From Thermodesulfobacteriota bacterium (GTDB lineage Bacteria > Desulfobacterota > WTBG01 > CAIYCZ01 > CAIRTM01), in assembly GCA_028278025.1 (NCBI GenBank), contig JANQFE010000061.1, forward strand, positions 1 through 49,924: a DNA stretch of 49,924 bases. The letters are read 5' to 3'. The notes below the pieces were generated by a model that saw nothing but the letters and a program-made list of their open reading frames with translations, was not told the DNA's origin and did not search any database. Below are positions 31,767-40,670 of this stretch, piece after piece (within the stretch, counting starts at the first letter, position 1; the number at the start of each line of letters is the position of its first letter). The position numbers and the translations under genes are program-made.

Positions 31767-32825
31767 CTATATGGTATAAAACTTTCTATACCAGTCAATA
31801 AATTTTTGTATTCCCTCAGTAATAGGGGTATTGGGTTTATATCCCAGATCCTCTATCAAATCACTAACATCAGCCCAGGTGGCAGGAACATCTCCGGGCT
31901 GCAATGGGAGCATATTTTTTTTAGCCTTTTTCCCCAGAGCTTTCTCAATTGCTGCAATAAAGTCCAAAAGGTTCACCGGACTGTTATTGCCGATATTATA
32001 GATTTTATAGGGTGCTTTGCTTGAAGACGGATCTGGATTTTTTCCGCTCCAGGAGGGCTCGCCCTGCGGCGGTCTGTCGATAACACGAATAATGCCTTCA
32101 ACAATGTCATCAATATAGGTAAAATCCCTTTGCATATTGCCGTTGTTATACACATCAATCGATCTGTTTTCCAGAATAGCCTTGGTAAATATAAAAAGGG
32201 CCATATCTGGTCGCCCCCAGGGGCCATATACAGTAAAAAAGCGCAGACCGGTTGTCGGCAGCTCATAGAGATGACTATAGGTATGGGCCATCAGTTCATT
32301 GCTTTTCTTGCTGGCTGCATAGAGGCTTACAGGATGGTCTATATTATGATGGGTAGAGAAGGGCATTTCTTCATTCAACCCGTAAACACTTGAGCTGCTG
32401 GCATATACCAGATGCTTTATGTTGTTATGGCGGCAGGCTTCGAGCATATTCATCCATCCAACTATGTTGCTTTCAACGTAGGCATACGGATTGGTAAGTG
32501 AGTAACGCACTCCAGCCTGAGCCGCAAGGCTGCAAACAGCGTCGAACTCATACTGTTCAAAAATTTCAGTTAGTTTTTCCCTGTCTTCTAAAGTAAGCTG
32601 TATAAATTTATAATTAGGATATTTATGGCTTTGAACAAGTTTTCCATACGTAATGTGACTTTGTTCTATGCCTGTTTCAGTGAGCCGGCCATGCTTAAGC
32701 CGAACATCATAATAGTCGTTTATACTGTCCAAACCAATTACTTCATCACCACGAGCAATGAGCTTTTGCGCGAGATAAAATCCTATAAAACCGGCAGTTC
32801 CTGTTACTAAAATTCTTAATGCCAT
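31767..32825 (-). CDS. UDP-glucuronate 4-epimerase-like enzyme
   Basis: A 352-residue extended short-chain dehydrogenase, likely converting UDP-glucuronate to UDP-galacturonate. It has [15 protein letters not shown] for NAD binding (8-22), the family signature [28 protein letters not shown], the catalytic ASSSSVYG, and YAASKK with the YxxxK pair. [14 protein letters not shown] and [14 protein letters not shown] are characteristic of the CapI/LpsL group. It gives the polysaccharide cluster a source of acidic sugar. It is separated from the deacetylase upstream by 132 bases. Confidence 0.92.
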   Translation of the reverse strand: MALRILVTGTAGFIGFYLAQKLIARGDEVIGLDSINDYYDVRLKHGRLTETGIEQSHITYGKLVQSHKYPNYKFIQLTLEDREKLTEIFEQYEFDAVCSLAAQAGVRYSLTNPYAYVESNIVGWMNMLEACRHNNIKHLVYASSSSVYGLNEEMPFSTHHNIDHPVSLYAASKKSNELMAHTYSHLYELPTTGLRFFTVYGPWGRPDMALFIFTKAILENRSIDVYNNGNMQRDFTYIDDIVEGIIRVIDRPPQGEPSWSGKNPDPSSSKAPYKIYNIGNNSPVNLLDFIAAIEKALGKKAKKNMLPLQPGDVPATWADVSDLIEDLGYKPNTPITEGIQKFIDWYRKFYTI

Positions 32826-32957
32826 ATCTCCTATCCGTTAAGCTGTTTTTTTTAGCCACTCTAAAAGAGTTTAAGGTAATGACTTAATCTATGTCAAGGT
32901 GAAATAATACCACAATTACCTCAGCCCTAACTAAAAGATAACTGATAGCTAAAAGTA

Positions 32958-33791
32958 TTATATCCCAAGCAAATCCTTTAAGGGGATCAGGTTAAAACGT
33001 GACAAAAGAGAGAGTAATTTATGTTTTTGCCTTCTGCCCCTATTGTGGCTCTGAAGCATGGTATGTATTTTTAATTTTGCAGGGATTGGTTTGCCCGTTA
33101 TACAGATTTCCGGATAGGTGTTCTCAAACTCATACGGATGTGTATAGATTATGGCAGGGCGATTTAATTTTTCCAAACGTCTTATTGCAAACATCGTCCA
33201 CCATAAAGGGAAATGTCGTAAATATCCTCCTCCTGCAACCGGCACTCTCTTTCCCATAATATCGAGGCATGATAAGGGTATTTCATACAGACCGTTCGGC
33301 CAGCAAAAAATTGTCTGTGACGTGTCGGGTATTCCATAACGGCTTCCTTTAATCGGAAAAATGCTGGAATCATATACAAAGCCCAGTTCGCAGAGAATAT
33401 CAACTGCCCAAAGGGATTCTTTAGTTATAGAAAAAGTCGGCGCTCTGTGCCCTAGAACTCGTCCTCCCGAAATGTTTTCGATTTCTTCCTTTGCTTTTTT
33501 TATGTTTTTATGGAAATCTTCAGCCTTGATTTTATAAATTTGGACATGATCATAGCCGTGCACACCGATTTCGTGCCCCTCGTTAACAATTCTTTTCACG
33601 AGGGCAGGGTATTGCCCGGCAATGTTCGCAAGAACGAAAAAGGTTGCTTTGACATTTTTGCTCGCCAGCACATCAAGAAGCCAGTTTGTGTTGCGATCCA
33701 CTTCTGCAGTCGGCGGGATGCTTTCATGGAAATAGTCCTGAAAAATAATTTCAAAATAATCTTCAACGTCAATTGACAAACCGTGTTTCAT
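32958..33791 (-). CDS. Polysaccharide deacetylase, XrtA/PEP-CTERM locus type
   Basis: A 277-residue NodB-fold deacetylase that would remove N-acetyl groups from an exopolysaccharide. The metal site is visible as SIDVEDYF (Asp8, Asp11) and HGYDH (His78, His82). Further family segments are GHRAPTFSI, FVYDSSIFPIKGSRYG, and the end segment THPYE. This form, starting directly with the D-V-E-D motif and no signal peptide, is the one found in exosortase (PEP-CTERM) exopolysaccharide loci. No exosortase or PEP-CTERM protein lies in the window. It is divergent from the nucleotide-sugar dehydrogenase gene. Confidence 0.9.
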   Translation of the reverse strand: MKHGLSIDVEDYFEIIFQDYFHESIPPTAEVDRNTNWLLDVLASKNVKATFFVLANIAGQYPALVKRIVNEGHEIGVHGYDHVQIYKIKAEDFHKNIKKAKEEIENISGGRVLGHRAPTFSITKESLWAVDILCELGFVYDSSIFPIKGSRYGIPDTSQTIFCWPNGLYEIPLSCLDIMGKRVPVAGGGYLRHFPLWWTMFAIRRLEKLNRPAIIYTHPYEFENTYPEICITGKPIPAKLKIHTMLQSHNRGRRQKHKLLSLLSRFNLIPLKDLLGI

Positions 33792-33913
33792 AAAACTCCA
33801 GAGGTATTGAAGTTTAATATCTTTATGAGGCTGCTTTTACCTGTTTGCCCGGCAGTTGTGTTCCCGGATCGATAAAATGTATCGTTACTTATGTCTTTTT
33901 TATTAATTTTATA

Positions 33914-33943
33914 TTGACAATTTGCCAAATAATATAATAAAAT
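33914..33943 (+). promoter_or_regulatory. Sigma-70-type promoter of the sugar dehydrogenase
   Basis: TTGACA (33914-33919) and TAAAAT (33938-33943), 18 bases apart, in a very AT-rich stretch. The gene's ribosome-binding site AGGAGA is at 33988-33993 and its ATG at 34001, giving a leader of about 50 bases. The -35 box is perfect and the -10 box matches at five of six positions. Confidence 0.65.
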
Positions 33944-34000
33944 TATATATTTTATATATATGTTTATCAAGCAATAACTATAATTACAGGAGAATTCATA

Positions 34001-35632
34001 ATGACACAGTATTCAACCGGACCGGACAATCAGAAATATCCTTTACCAACAGAAGAAGACCACAAACAAGAATTTGCAAAAATTAAAGCTGTAGTTGACG
34101 AACAAAAAAAGATGGGTAGAGAAATTGTTGTTGTTATCGGTCTTGGATTTGTGGGCTCCGTCATGGCTGCTGTTGTAGCAGACAGTGAAGATGAAAACGG
34201 TCAGCCGGGAAAATTCGTTATTGGTATGCAGAGGCCCAGCCCCAGAAGTTTCTGGAAAATACATTATATTAATAAGGGGATTCCACCGGTTAAATCAGAA
34301 GACCCCGAGGTTGATAAAATAATTCCACGCACGGTAAATGAGAAAAAAACATTTATTGCTACGTACACCTATGATGTTCTGTCGCTCGCAGATGTTATTG
34401 TGGTTGATGTGCAGTGTGACTATATAAAGGATTCGCTGGGGAATGTAGCCAATGGCTTTGCCGACATCAAGGCCCTTGAGCAATCACTTGGAATAATTGC
34501 TGAAAAGATGCAGCCTGAAGCGATGGTGCTGATTGAGACTACTGTGCCTCCCGGAACCACTGAACAGATTGCATATCCGATTATGAAAAAAATCTTTAAG
34601 AAACGGGGACTCACTGCAGAGCCTTTGCTTGCGCACAGCTATGAACGCGTAATGCCAGGCGAAGAGTATGTTGACAGTATTCGCAATTTCTGGCGTGTCT
34701 GTAGCGGCATAAACGAGACCGCCCGGCAGAAGGTTGAGAAGTTTTTGAATGAAGTACTTAATACGAAAGACTACCCTCTGACCGTCATGGATAAGCCTAT
34801 TGAGTCTGAAACCGCTAAAATAGTTGAAAACAGTTTTCGTGCAACCATACTGGCTTTTCTTGATGAGTGGAGCCTTTTTGCAGAAAGAAACGGGGTTGAC
34901 CTTATTAAGGTTATCAATGCAATCAAGGTTCGGCCTACTCATAATAATATTATATTTCCGGGCCCCGGCATAGGCGGCTATTGTTTGCCCAAGGACGGTG
35001 GACTGGGCATGTGGGCTTACAAACATCTGATGGGTTTTGAGGATGATATTTTCAAAATTACCGAGATGGCAATCAACACCAACGACACTCGTGCATTACG
35101 GGTTGCACAACTTACCCGGGATGCTTTAAGGAACATGAACAAGCCGATTGCATCAGCAAACGTTTTGCTCTTGGGGGCGGCCTACCGGCAGGATGTCGGC
35201 GATACACGCTATAGCGGATCAGAGCTGGCTATACGCAGGCTGACGGAAATGGGTGCTGAGCTTAAGGTTCATGATCCTTTTGTGGAGCACTGGTGGGAAT
35301 TTGAAAGTCAGGATACTTACCCTGCAAGCGGGTTGAGCTGGGCCCGTTTTTTCAGGAACCAGGACAAGCTCAATGAACTGCGTATTGAAGAGAGCCTTGA
35401 AGAGGCCCTGCACGATTCAGATGTTGTAGTTTTCGCGGTACCGCACAAACCGTATCTTGAAATTGAGCCTGACTGGCTTGTAGAAAAAATTGGCCAGCCG
35501 GCAGCGATAATTGATTGCTTTGGCATACTCACCGATAACAGGATTAGACGATATTTTGAGCTGGGCTGCGAGGTCAAGGGCCTTGGCAGAGGTCATATTA
35601 ATCGAATTAAGAAAACAGTTTATAAAAACTAA
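34001..35632 (+). CDS. Nucleotide-sugar 6-dehydrogenase (UDP-Glc/UDP-ManNAc type)
   Basis: A 543-residue NAD-dependent enzyme that oxidises C6 of a nucleotide sugar to a uronate. The N-terminal Rossmann motif VVVIGLGFVGSVMAAV follows a 43-residue extension. Also present are ETTVPPGTT, KIVENSFRATILAF, and the catalytic Cys328 in GGYCLPKD. The third domain starts near VLLLGAAYRQDVGDTRYSG. It is longer than UGD or WecC (about 390-440), through the N-terminal extension and inserts. Since wecB is in the same cluster, UDP-ManNAc is a possible substrate and UDP-glucose is the alternative. It is the only plus-strand gene of the cluster. Start supported by AGGAGA. Confidence 0.88.
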   Translation: MTQYSTGPDNQKYPLPTEEDHKQEFAKIKAVVDEQKKMGREIVVVIGLGFVGSVMAAVVADSEDENGQPGKFVIGMQRPSPRSFWKIHYINKGIPPVKSEDPEVDKIIPRTVNEKKTFIATYTYDVLSLADVIVVDVQCDYIKDSLGNVANGFADIKALEQSLGIIAEKMQPEAMVLIETTVPPGTTEQIAYPIMKKIFKKRGLTAEPLLAHSYERVMPGEEYVDSIRNFWRVCSGINETARQKVEKFLNEVLNTKDYPLTVMDKPIESETAKIVENSFRATILAFLDEWSLFAERNGVDLIKVINAIKVRPTHNNIIFPGPGIGGYCLPKDGGLGMWAYKHLMGFEDDIFKITEMAINTNDTRALRVAQLTRDALRNMNKPIASANVLLLGAAYRQDVGDTRYSGSELAIRRLTEMGAELKVHDPFVEHWWEFESQDTYPASGLSWARFFRNQDKLNELRIEESLEEALHDSDVVVFAVPHKPYLEIEPDWLVEKIGQPAAIIDCFGILTDNRIRRYFELGCEVKGLGRGHINRIKKTVYKN

Positions 35633-35708
35633 AAGTAACGATCGGGCTGTTTTTGTTGTGGGATAAGCTGAGGTGTGTTTGAAGGTGATGTTGGTCTCTG
35701 CACATAAG

Positions 35709-36995
35709 TTATACAGTGCCTTTGTGACAATCGCTTATTTTTTCGATATGCGCAACCATGTCATTATATACTTTTTCGGCTGAGTATTTTTCCTTAAAAA
35801 GGCGGTAAGCATTTTGTGACATAGCATGGAGGTGTTCACGGTTATCAAATAATTCGATCAAAATATTTACCAGACCGTCAACATCTCCATGTGCGTAGGT
35901 TATACCACATTTGTGTGCACACAATTCCTGCTGCAAAATCCCTTCAAGACTTGAAATAACCGGCAGACCTGCAGACCAGTACTCGATCGGCTTATTGGTA
36001 ATGTTTTTATCCATCGTAGGGGTTTTTCTGTAAGGAGCTAGTCCAACAGAGCTTTTCTGCAGCAGTGTCCAGATAGCAACACTATCAACCCAGCCTGTGA
36101 AGATGACATTGCTGCAATCATGGGCCATTTTTCTATATTGTTCCAGGCTGTCACTGGCACCGCATAATACGAATTTAAAAGACCTTTTGTTGTTTTGCAA
36201 TTTACGTGCTGCTTCAACGATAACTTCAAGCTCGTAATGCCTCCCCAGATAACCAAAGAAACAGGCAATAAATTCTTCCGGTTTTTTTTCTACCCCGTAT
36301 CTTTGCCACTGCTTTTCCGCTGCGTCTATGGCTATTTTGCTGTGTGCTGTTTCGACGTAAGCTAAAGGGAAAGACTGATCATAAGAAGTTTTCTCACGAT
36401 GTGCATACGCCAGGGCCCAATTGACAAATTCATCAGTGGTTCCTGTTATAGCTGTTGCATTAGCACAAATATTTTTAACCGTGTTAAACCATGGTGTCAA
36501 AAGCAGCTTCATGGCCGGATGAAACCATGAAGGAGCAAATTTAATAAATGCATCAGGCCACAGGTCCTGCACATCAATTATAATCGGAATCGCATGTTGT
36601 TTTGCATAGTCGACCGCCTCTTTACATAAACCTAATGGAGGCAAGCAGGCAATAATGATGTCAGGTGAAGGTATTTTTTGTACATGCGTGCGAAAAGCCT
36701 TGGTAGTGTTATACAAGTTAATAATTCTTAAAAGGCTTGTGTTTTTTTTATAAAGAAGTGCATGTAAAAAAATAATACTGAATCTGTCGTTTGCTTTTAC
36801 GGTTGCAGTGTTTGTAAACCGTTGAATTTTTTTATTGTGATTTACCGTTGTGTTCCACCAGGTAACATTGTGCCCTGCCTCAGCAAGCTTTGCAGCCAGA
36901 ATACCGCCTCTGAACAAACGGACGTTTTCACCGTCCAGCGGAGTTGGTTCAGGTACTTTGATAAGCCAGATGTTTTTTTTCTTTGAAGATTTCAT
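35709..36995 (-). CDS. Glycosyltransferase, GT4-type
   Basis: A 428-residue retaining glycosyltransferase of the GT-B fold. The N-terminal acceptor domain has LFRGGILAAKLAEAGHNVTWW. The C-terminal donor domain carries FFGYLGRHYELEVIVEAA, VIFTGWVDSVAIWTLLQKS, and NKPIEYWSAGLPVISS, where the acidic donor-binding residue lies. The layout resembles WbuB-like enzymes that add sugars to lipid-linked O-antigen or exopolysaccharide units. Donor and acceptor are unknown. It ends 76 bases from the convergent dehydrogenase and begins seven bases after the deacetylase stop. Confidence 0.88.
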   Translation of the reverse strand: MKSSKKKNIWLIKVPEPTPLDGENVRLFRGGILAAKLAEAGHNVTWWNTTVNHNKKIQRFTNTATVKANDRFSIIFLHALLYKKNTSLLRIINLYNTTKAFRTHVQKIPSPDIIIACLPPLGLCKEAVDYAKQHAIPIIIDVQDLWPDAFIKFAPSWFHPAMKLLLTPWFNTVKNICANATAITGTTDEFVNWALAYAHREKTSYDQSFPLAYVETAHSKIAIDAAEKQWQRYGVEKKPEEFIACFFGYLGRHYELEVIVEAARKLQNNKRSFKFVLCGASDSLEQYRKMAHDCSNVIFTGWVDSVAIWTLLQKSSVGLAPYRKTPTMDKNITNKPIEYWSAGLPVISSLEGILQQELCAHKCGITYAHGDVDGLVNILIELFDNREHLHAMSQNAYRLFKEKYSAEKVYNDMVAHIEKISDCHKGTV

Positions 36996-37002
36996 TTACT
37001 AT

Positions 37003-37971
37003 TCAATAAAACAGTAAGCATAATATCAGTATAAGAATACCTAGTCCGCCAGTGAACATTAAAAGGCGGCCAGGGTTATCCAGTCCAAAGCGAGCACACA
37101 TTTTTTTTATAGTGCTTTCAATTTTTTTACCACATACGTTTCGGATGGTTAAATGAGCCAGGGCATACAGTCTGTTTACAATAGCATAGACAGGTGATGA
37201 TAATATTTTATTAAATTCTTTTAGTGTTGTATCCTTATGAATAGAGAATCTGCGGATGTTATAGGGAGAAGTGGCAAGGTTTATTGTTCCTTTGCCGGGC
37301 ACTTCGATTGTTTTATAGCCTGTTTCACGAGCTATTGCAAATACCCGTTTATCATAAGAGCCGTACGGAATAGCCATATGAGCTACCGGCTTTCGGGTTA
37401 TGGATTCAAGCGTTTCCTTGCATGTTGTCAATTCCAGTTTGATTTCATCATTTGATAAAAGTTTTAAGTGAGGATGTGTTGCGGTATGGCCTTGAATTGA
37501 AATACCATTCTGACTTAATTCATACATCTGTTGCTGTGAAAGAAGCTTTTCAGGAAGGTCCATTTTTGTAAATTCTTCTGTTCCTGGATCAGATACAGAA
37601 TAAATAACAGCTTTGAATCCAAAGGCTTTCAGTATCGGATAAGCATAAATGAAATTATTTTCATACCCGTCATCAAAAGTAATTATTACAGGTTTTTGCG
37701 GCAGTTCGTTTTTATGTTCTTTTAAGTAAAGGTAATCATCCAGGTCTATTGCGGTGTAATTGTTGTCTTTTAGAAATTTCATTTGCTCTGAGAATTTTTG
37801 ATCGGAGACGACATAGGAATCTTGCTTGCAGGCAGGTATGTTTTGCTTATCGATTATGCGATGATAGTTTAGTACAGGAATACGGTCTTTGCGATATTCA
37901 AGCAAAGCAAATTTTAAGATTATAATACTGCATCCAAAAAAAATAATTAAAAGTAAAGACAGTCCAACCAT
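37003..37971 (-). CDS. Membrane-anchored polysaccharide deacetylase
   Basis: A 322-residue NodB-fold deacetylase. A hydrophobic segment at 1-24 anchors the N-terminus and a second at about 303-322 the C-terminus. The catalytic domain carries VLNYHRI, ITFDDGYENN with Asp100/Asp101, and GHTATHPHL with the metal-binding histidines, plus FAIARETGYKT. The catalytic part would face the periplasm. It differs in type from the signal-less deacetylase at 32958, so the two probably act on different substrates or at different stages. Tightly coupled to the following glycosyltransferase (7-base gap). Confidence 0.88.
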   Translation of the reverse strand: MVGLSLLLIIFFGCSIIILKFALLEYRKDRIPVLNYHRIIDKQNIPACKQDSYVVSDQKFSEQMKFLKDNNYTAIDLDDYLYLKEHKNELPQKPVIITFDDGYENNFIYAYPILKAFGFKAVIYSVSDPGTEEFTKMDLPEKLLSQQQMYELSQNGISIQGHTATHPHLKLLSNDEIKLELTTCKETLESITRKPVAHMAIPYGSYDKRVFAIARETGYKTIEVPGKGTINLATSPYNIRRFSIHKDTTLKEFNKILSSPVYAIVNRLYALAHLTIRNVCGKKIESTIKKMCARFGLDNPGRLLMFTGGLGILILILCLLFY

Positions 37972-38046
37972 ATTTTCTTTTACACCTTACAGATAAGAGC
38001 TTAAAAAAATTTACAGAACTACCGGCACAGCACTGCTTAACAGAGA

Positions 38047-39237
38047 TTACGTTCTTCTGTAAAAACGTTTTTTTCTTTGTTGGGGATCTATCATATCTTT
38101 TAAAAGCAGTAGCCATAGTCCCAGTCCTGTCAGGGGATCATGCCATGACCATTCTTCATAATGCAGGTTCTTGGCGAAAAACCTGAAAAACGAGGGTTCT
38201 GCCCGGAATCTTTTTTTTGAGCGAATAAACCATGCAATATCCGCCGGCAGGTAACGAAGGAAAATGTCTGTCGCAAAGTGTTTTGATTCATGCAGCTCCA
38301 GCCCCAGTGCCAATCGATACAGCGCATAGGGAAAATCAAGACCTGCATCAACCAGTATTCGTATGGTTCGGGTGATTCGTGGATTGATTTCCATCAATTT
38401 AGCAATGCCATCACGTGGGTCAATAATAAAGTCACAGTCACCCATGCCCCACCATTTCATATGTGAAAGAATATTTTCTGAATAATCAAGAATATCTTTT
38501 CGATAAACAGTCTGGTTGAGTGTGCTTGACCCCCCGGTAGGAGGATAAAATCTTAATTTTGCATAACTGCCCCACATTTTTACCTTATGTGTTTTGTCTA
38601 ATAAAAGCTCTGCCTTGTATTGTTTGCCATCGTGAGGGATAAATTCCTGTACAATACACGGCCCGTAAAGCGCTCTTGTATTATTATAAACGCTTATTAA
38701 TTCATCAGGGGTGTCAACTGCAGAAATTCCAATTGCACCATGACTGAAACAGGGTTTCAGGATAGCCGGATATGCTGCGTCTGCTGCGACTTTCTCAATA
38801 CCATCCTCTTCCGGAAACCATGTCGCAGGAATGGGGACACCGCATGTAACAGCAGTTTTCATTGTAAGCGCCTTGTTCCTGCAAAGTAGAAATGTTTCAA
38901 AGTCCACAACAGGAATGCTGGTATATGGCGCAAACAAGTTTTTGTTTTTCGACAGCAAAAAGGTAATATGTTCACCACACCCCATTGTTACAGGAAAGTT
39001 GCCGGATTGAATTTTTTGTAAAACCCACTGCACAAAGTCTTCAGTGTGGGCAGCAGGGTCCGGATAAACACATTTCTCTACAGGATAACGCGAAAAACCG
39101 CTCGCAGAAATTTTTCTTGGTGATCCAACAGTTATCGGAATATTTCTTTTTGTTAAGGACCAGACAACAGGTAATGCGGGCGTGTCTTCAGCGCCAAGGA
39201 GAAGTACAGGCTTTTGATTATGATATAATCTGTTCAC
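38047..39237 (-). CDS. ATP-grasp ligase
   Basis: A 396-residue carboxylate-amine ligase-like protein. The N-terminal domain begins KPVLLLGAEDTPALPVV. The ATP-grasp core shows YPAILKPCFSHGAIGISAV, IVQEFIPHDGKQYKAELLLD and, at the metal site, DFIIDPRDGIAKLMEINPRIT. Such enzymes activate a carboxylate by phosphorylation and join it to an amine or thiol. In surface polysaccharide clusters they may attach an amino acid to a uronic acid. Which pair is joined here is unknown. It is within the minus-strand set, between a deacetylase and a glycosyltransferase. Confidence 0.85.
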   Translation of the reverse strand: MNRLYHNQKPVLLLGAEDTPALPVVWSLTKRNIPITVGSPRKISASGFSRYPVEKCVYPDPAAHTEDFVQWVLQKIQSGNFPVTMGCGEHITFLLSKNKNLFAPYTSIPVVDFETFLLCRNKALTMKTAVTCGVPIPATWFPEEDGIEKVAADAAYPAILKPCFSHGAIGISAVDTPDELISVYNNTRALYGPCIVQEFIPHDGKQYKAELLLDKTHKVKMWGSYAKLRFYPPTGGSSTLNQTVYRKDILDYSENILSHMKWWGMGDCDFIIDPRDGIAKLMEINPRITRTIRILVDAGLDFPYALYRLALGLELHESKHFATDIFLRYLPADIAWFIRSKKRFRAEPSFFRFFAKNLHYEEWSWHDPLTGLGLWLLLLKDMIDPQQRKKRFYRRT

Positions 39238-39378
39238 AGCAGCTGCCTATAATATTATAAAAAGAGATGCACGTTCCCTTCCTGTGATAGTATACAAATA
39301 AGGAAACAACAGTTCTTTTTTGTATACACGTTCAATCTACGAAGGGAAATTTCACACTTGTATACATTATAGAAATTG

Positions 39379-40584
39379 TCAGCAGCTCGTAGTATGAACC
39401 CCTGGCGTGAGATCAAGGTTGTGCAGACGCAAACATATATCACGAAAAACCTCATGCTGCTTTTCCTGGGTGTATTGTTGAACTGTGTCCAATGCTTTAG
39501 CTCTAATAGCAATAGTGTCACTGTTCGACAGGCATATATTTTCCAGGACAGTAGAGAGATCTTGGCTGTTTCCCGGCTTAAACAGGAAACCGTTTTTTCC
39601 ATGCTCAATAACACCCGGTATGCCTGAATTGTTTGATGCTAATACTAAAACACCTTTTGCCATTGCTTCAAGCAGAGCCTGCGGCAGGCCCTCAGCGCCG
39701 AGGCTTGGCAAAATAAACATATCGGCTTTAAGGTAGTGTTGATACAAGGCTTCACCATAAGGAACGTAGTCAGCAAATGCGACCTTTTCTTCAAGGCCCA
39801 GAACCTTACCTGTGTTCATAAGTTCATGCTTTAATGGTCCTTCCCCAACAATATCAAGTTTAAAATTAAAACATTTTATTGCCGCCAAGGCTCTTAGCAG
39901 ATAGTCAATACCCTTCTCCGGGTCAAGCCTTCCCACAAACAGAATGTTGACACATTTGTCCCATCGGATTTCCTTTAAACTGGTTTTTGAAACAATATCA
40001 GCTTTAGTGAATTTTGAGTTTGCAAACAGAAAGGTGTTTGGGTTGATTTTTATATATCGCTGATACATTTCACTTCCCATAGTAAGCACGGGGTGTTTTT
40101 TGCAGTATTTGTCAGTAAGAAAGTTTAACCAGTGTGTAACAAGAAGTGCAGGATAATGCTTGATTCCACGATATCTTATTTCAGCTGATGCCAGCATGTT
40201 CTGCCTAACAAAAACAAAAACCTTTTTATGTTCACTGGTGCAATAGTTAAGTATTGTTAAAGCAATCGGGTGCGGGACCATCACAAACAGCAGATCACTG
40301 GTAGTGACGAATTTTTTCAGCTTGTGCTTTACTTTATTAATATAGAAAGGATATTGTGTGCAGAGGTGAAAGATATTATTGTAGTATGGCAGTTCTACAA
40401 CAGTATTCTTTTCTTTGCTGAGAGCATACCGGGATCCTTTTTCAGAAATTTTTACCCGGCTGATGAACTCAATTTTCTCAAAATATTTTTGAAAGGAGAG
40501 AAGGAACTGAATAAACGCTGCATCAGTAAAATATGTATCATTGCTCTTAAAAAAAACCTGGTCAACACAAACGCCTAGTTTCAT
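39379..40584 (-). CDS. Glycosyltransferase family 4
   Basis: A 401-residue GT-B glycosyltransferase. The donor domain is clear: ILFVGRLDPEKGIDYLLRAL, VGEGPLKHEL, and EGLPQALLEAMAKG, the E-x7-E signature of GT4, followed by GIPGVIEHGKNGFLFKPGN. The N-terminal domain is variable. The sugar donor is unknown. A 141-base gap separates it from the ATP-grasp gene downstream and an 86-base gap from wecB upstream. Confidence 0.9.
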   Translation of the reverse strand: MKLGVCVDQVFFKSNDTYFTDAAFIQFLLSFQKYFEKIEFISRVKISEKGSRYALSKEKNTVVELPYYNNIFHLCTQYPFYINKVKHKLKKFVTTSDLLFVMVPHPIALTILNYCTSEHKKVFVFVRQNMLASAEIRYRGIKHYPALLVTHWLNFLTDKYCKKHPVLTMGSEMYQRYIKINPNTFLFANSKFTKADIVSKTSLKEIRWDKCVNILFVGRLDPEKGIDYLLRALAAIKCFNFKLDIVGEGPLKHELMNTGKVLGLEEKVAFADYVPYGEALYQHYLKADMFILPSLGAEGLPQALLEAMAKGVLVLASNNSGIPGVIEHGKNGFLFKPGNSQDLSTVLENICLSNSDTIAIRAKALDTVQQYTQEKQHEVFRDICLRLHNLDLTPGVHTTSC

Positions 40585-40670
40585 TTTTTTGATATTGATA
40601 ATGTTGAATACAGATGGTTTTGTTTAACATCAGATGTATTTGACAAATACTGTACGCTCATTAAGAAGAA

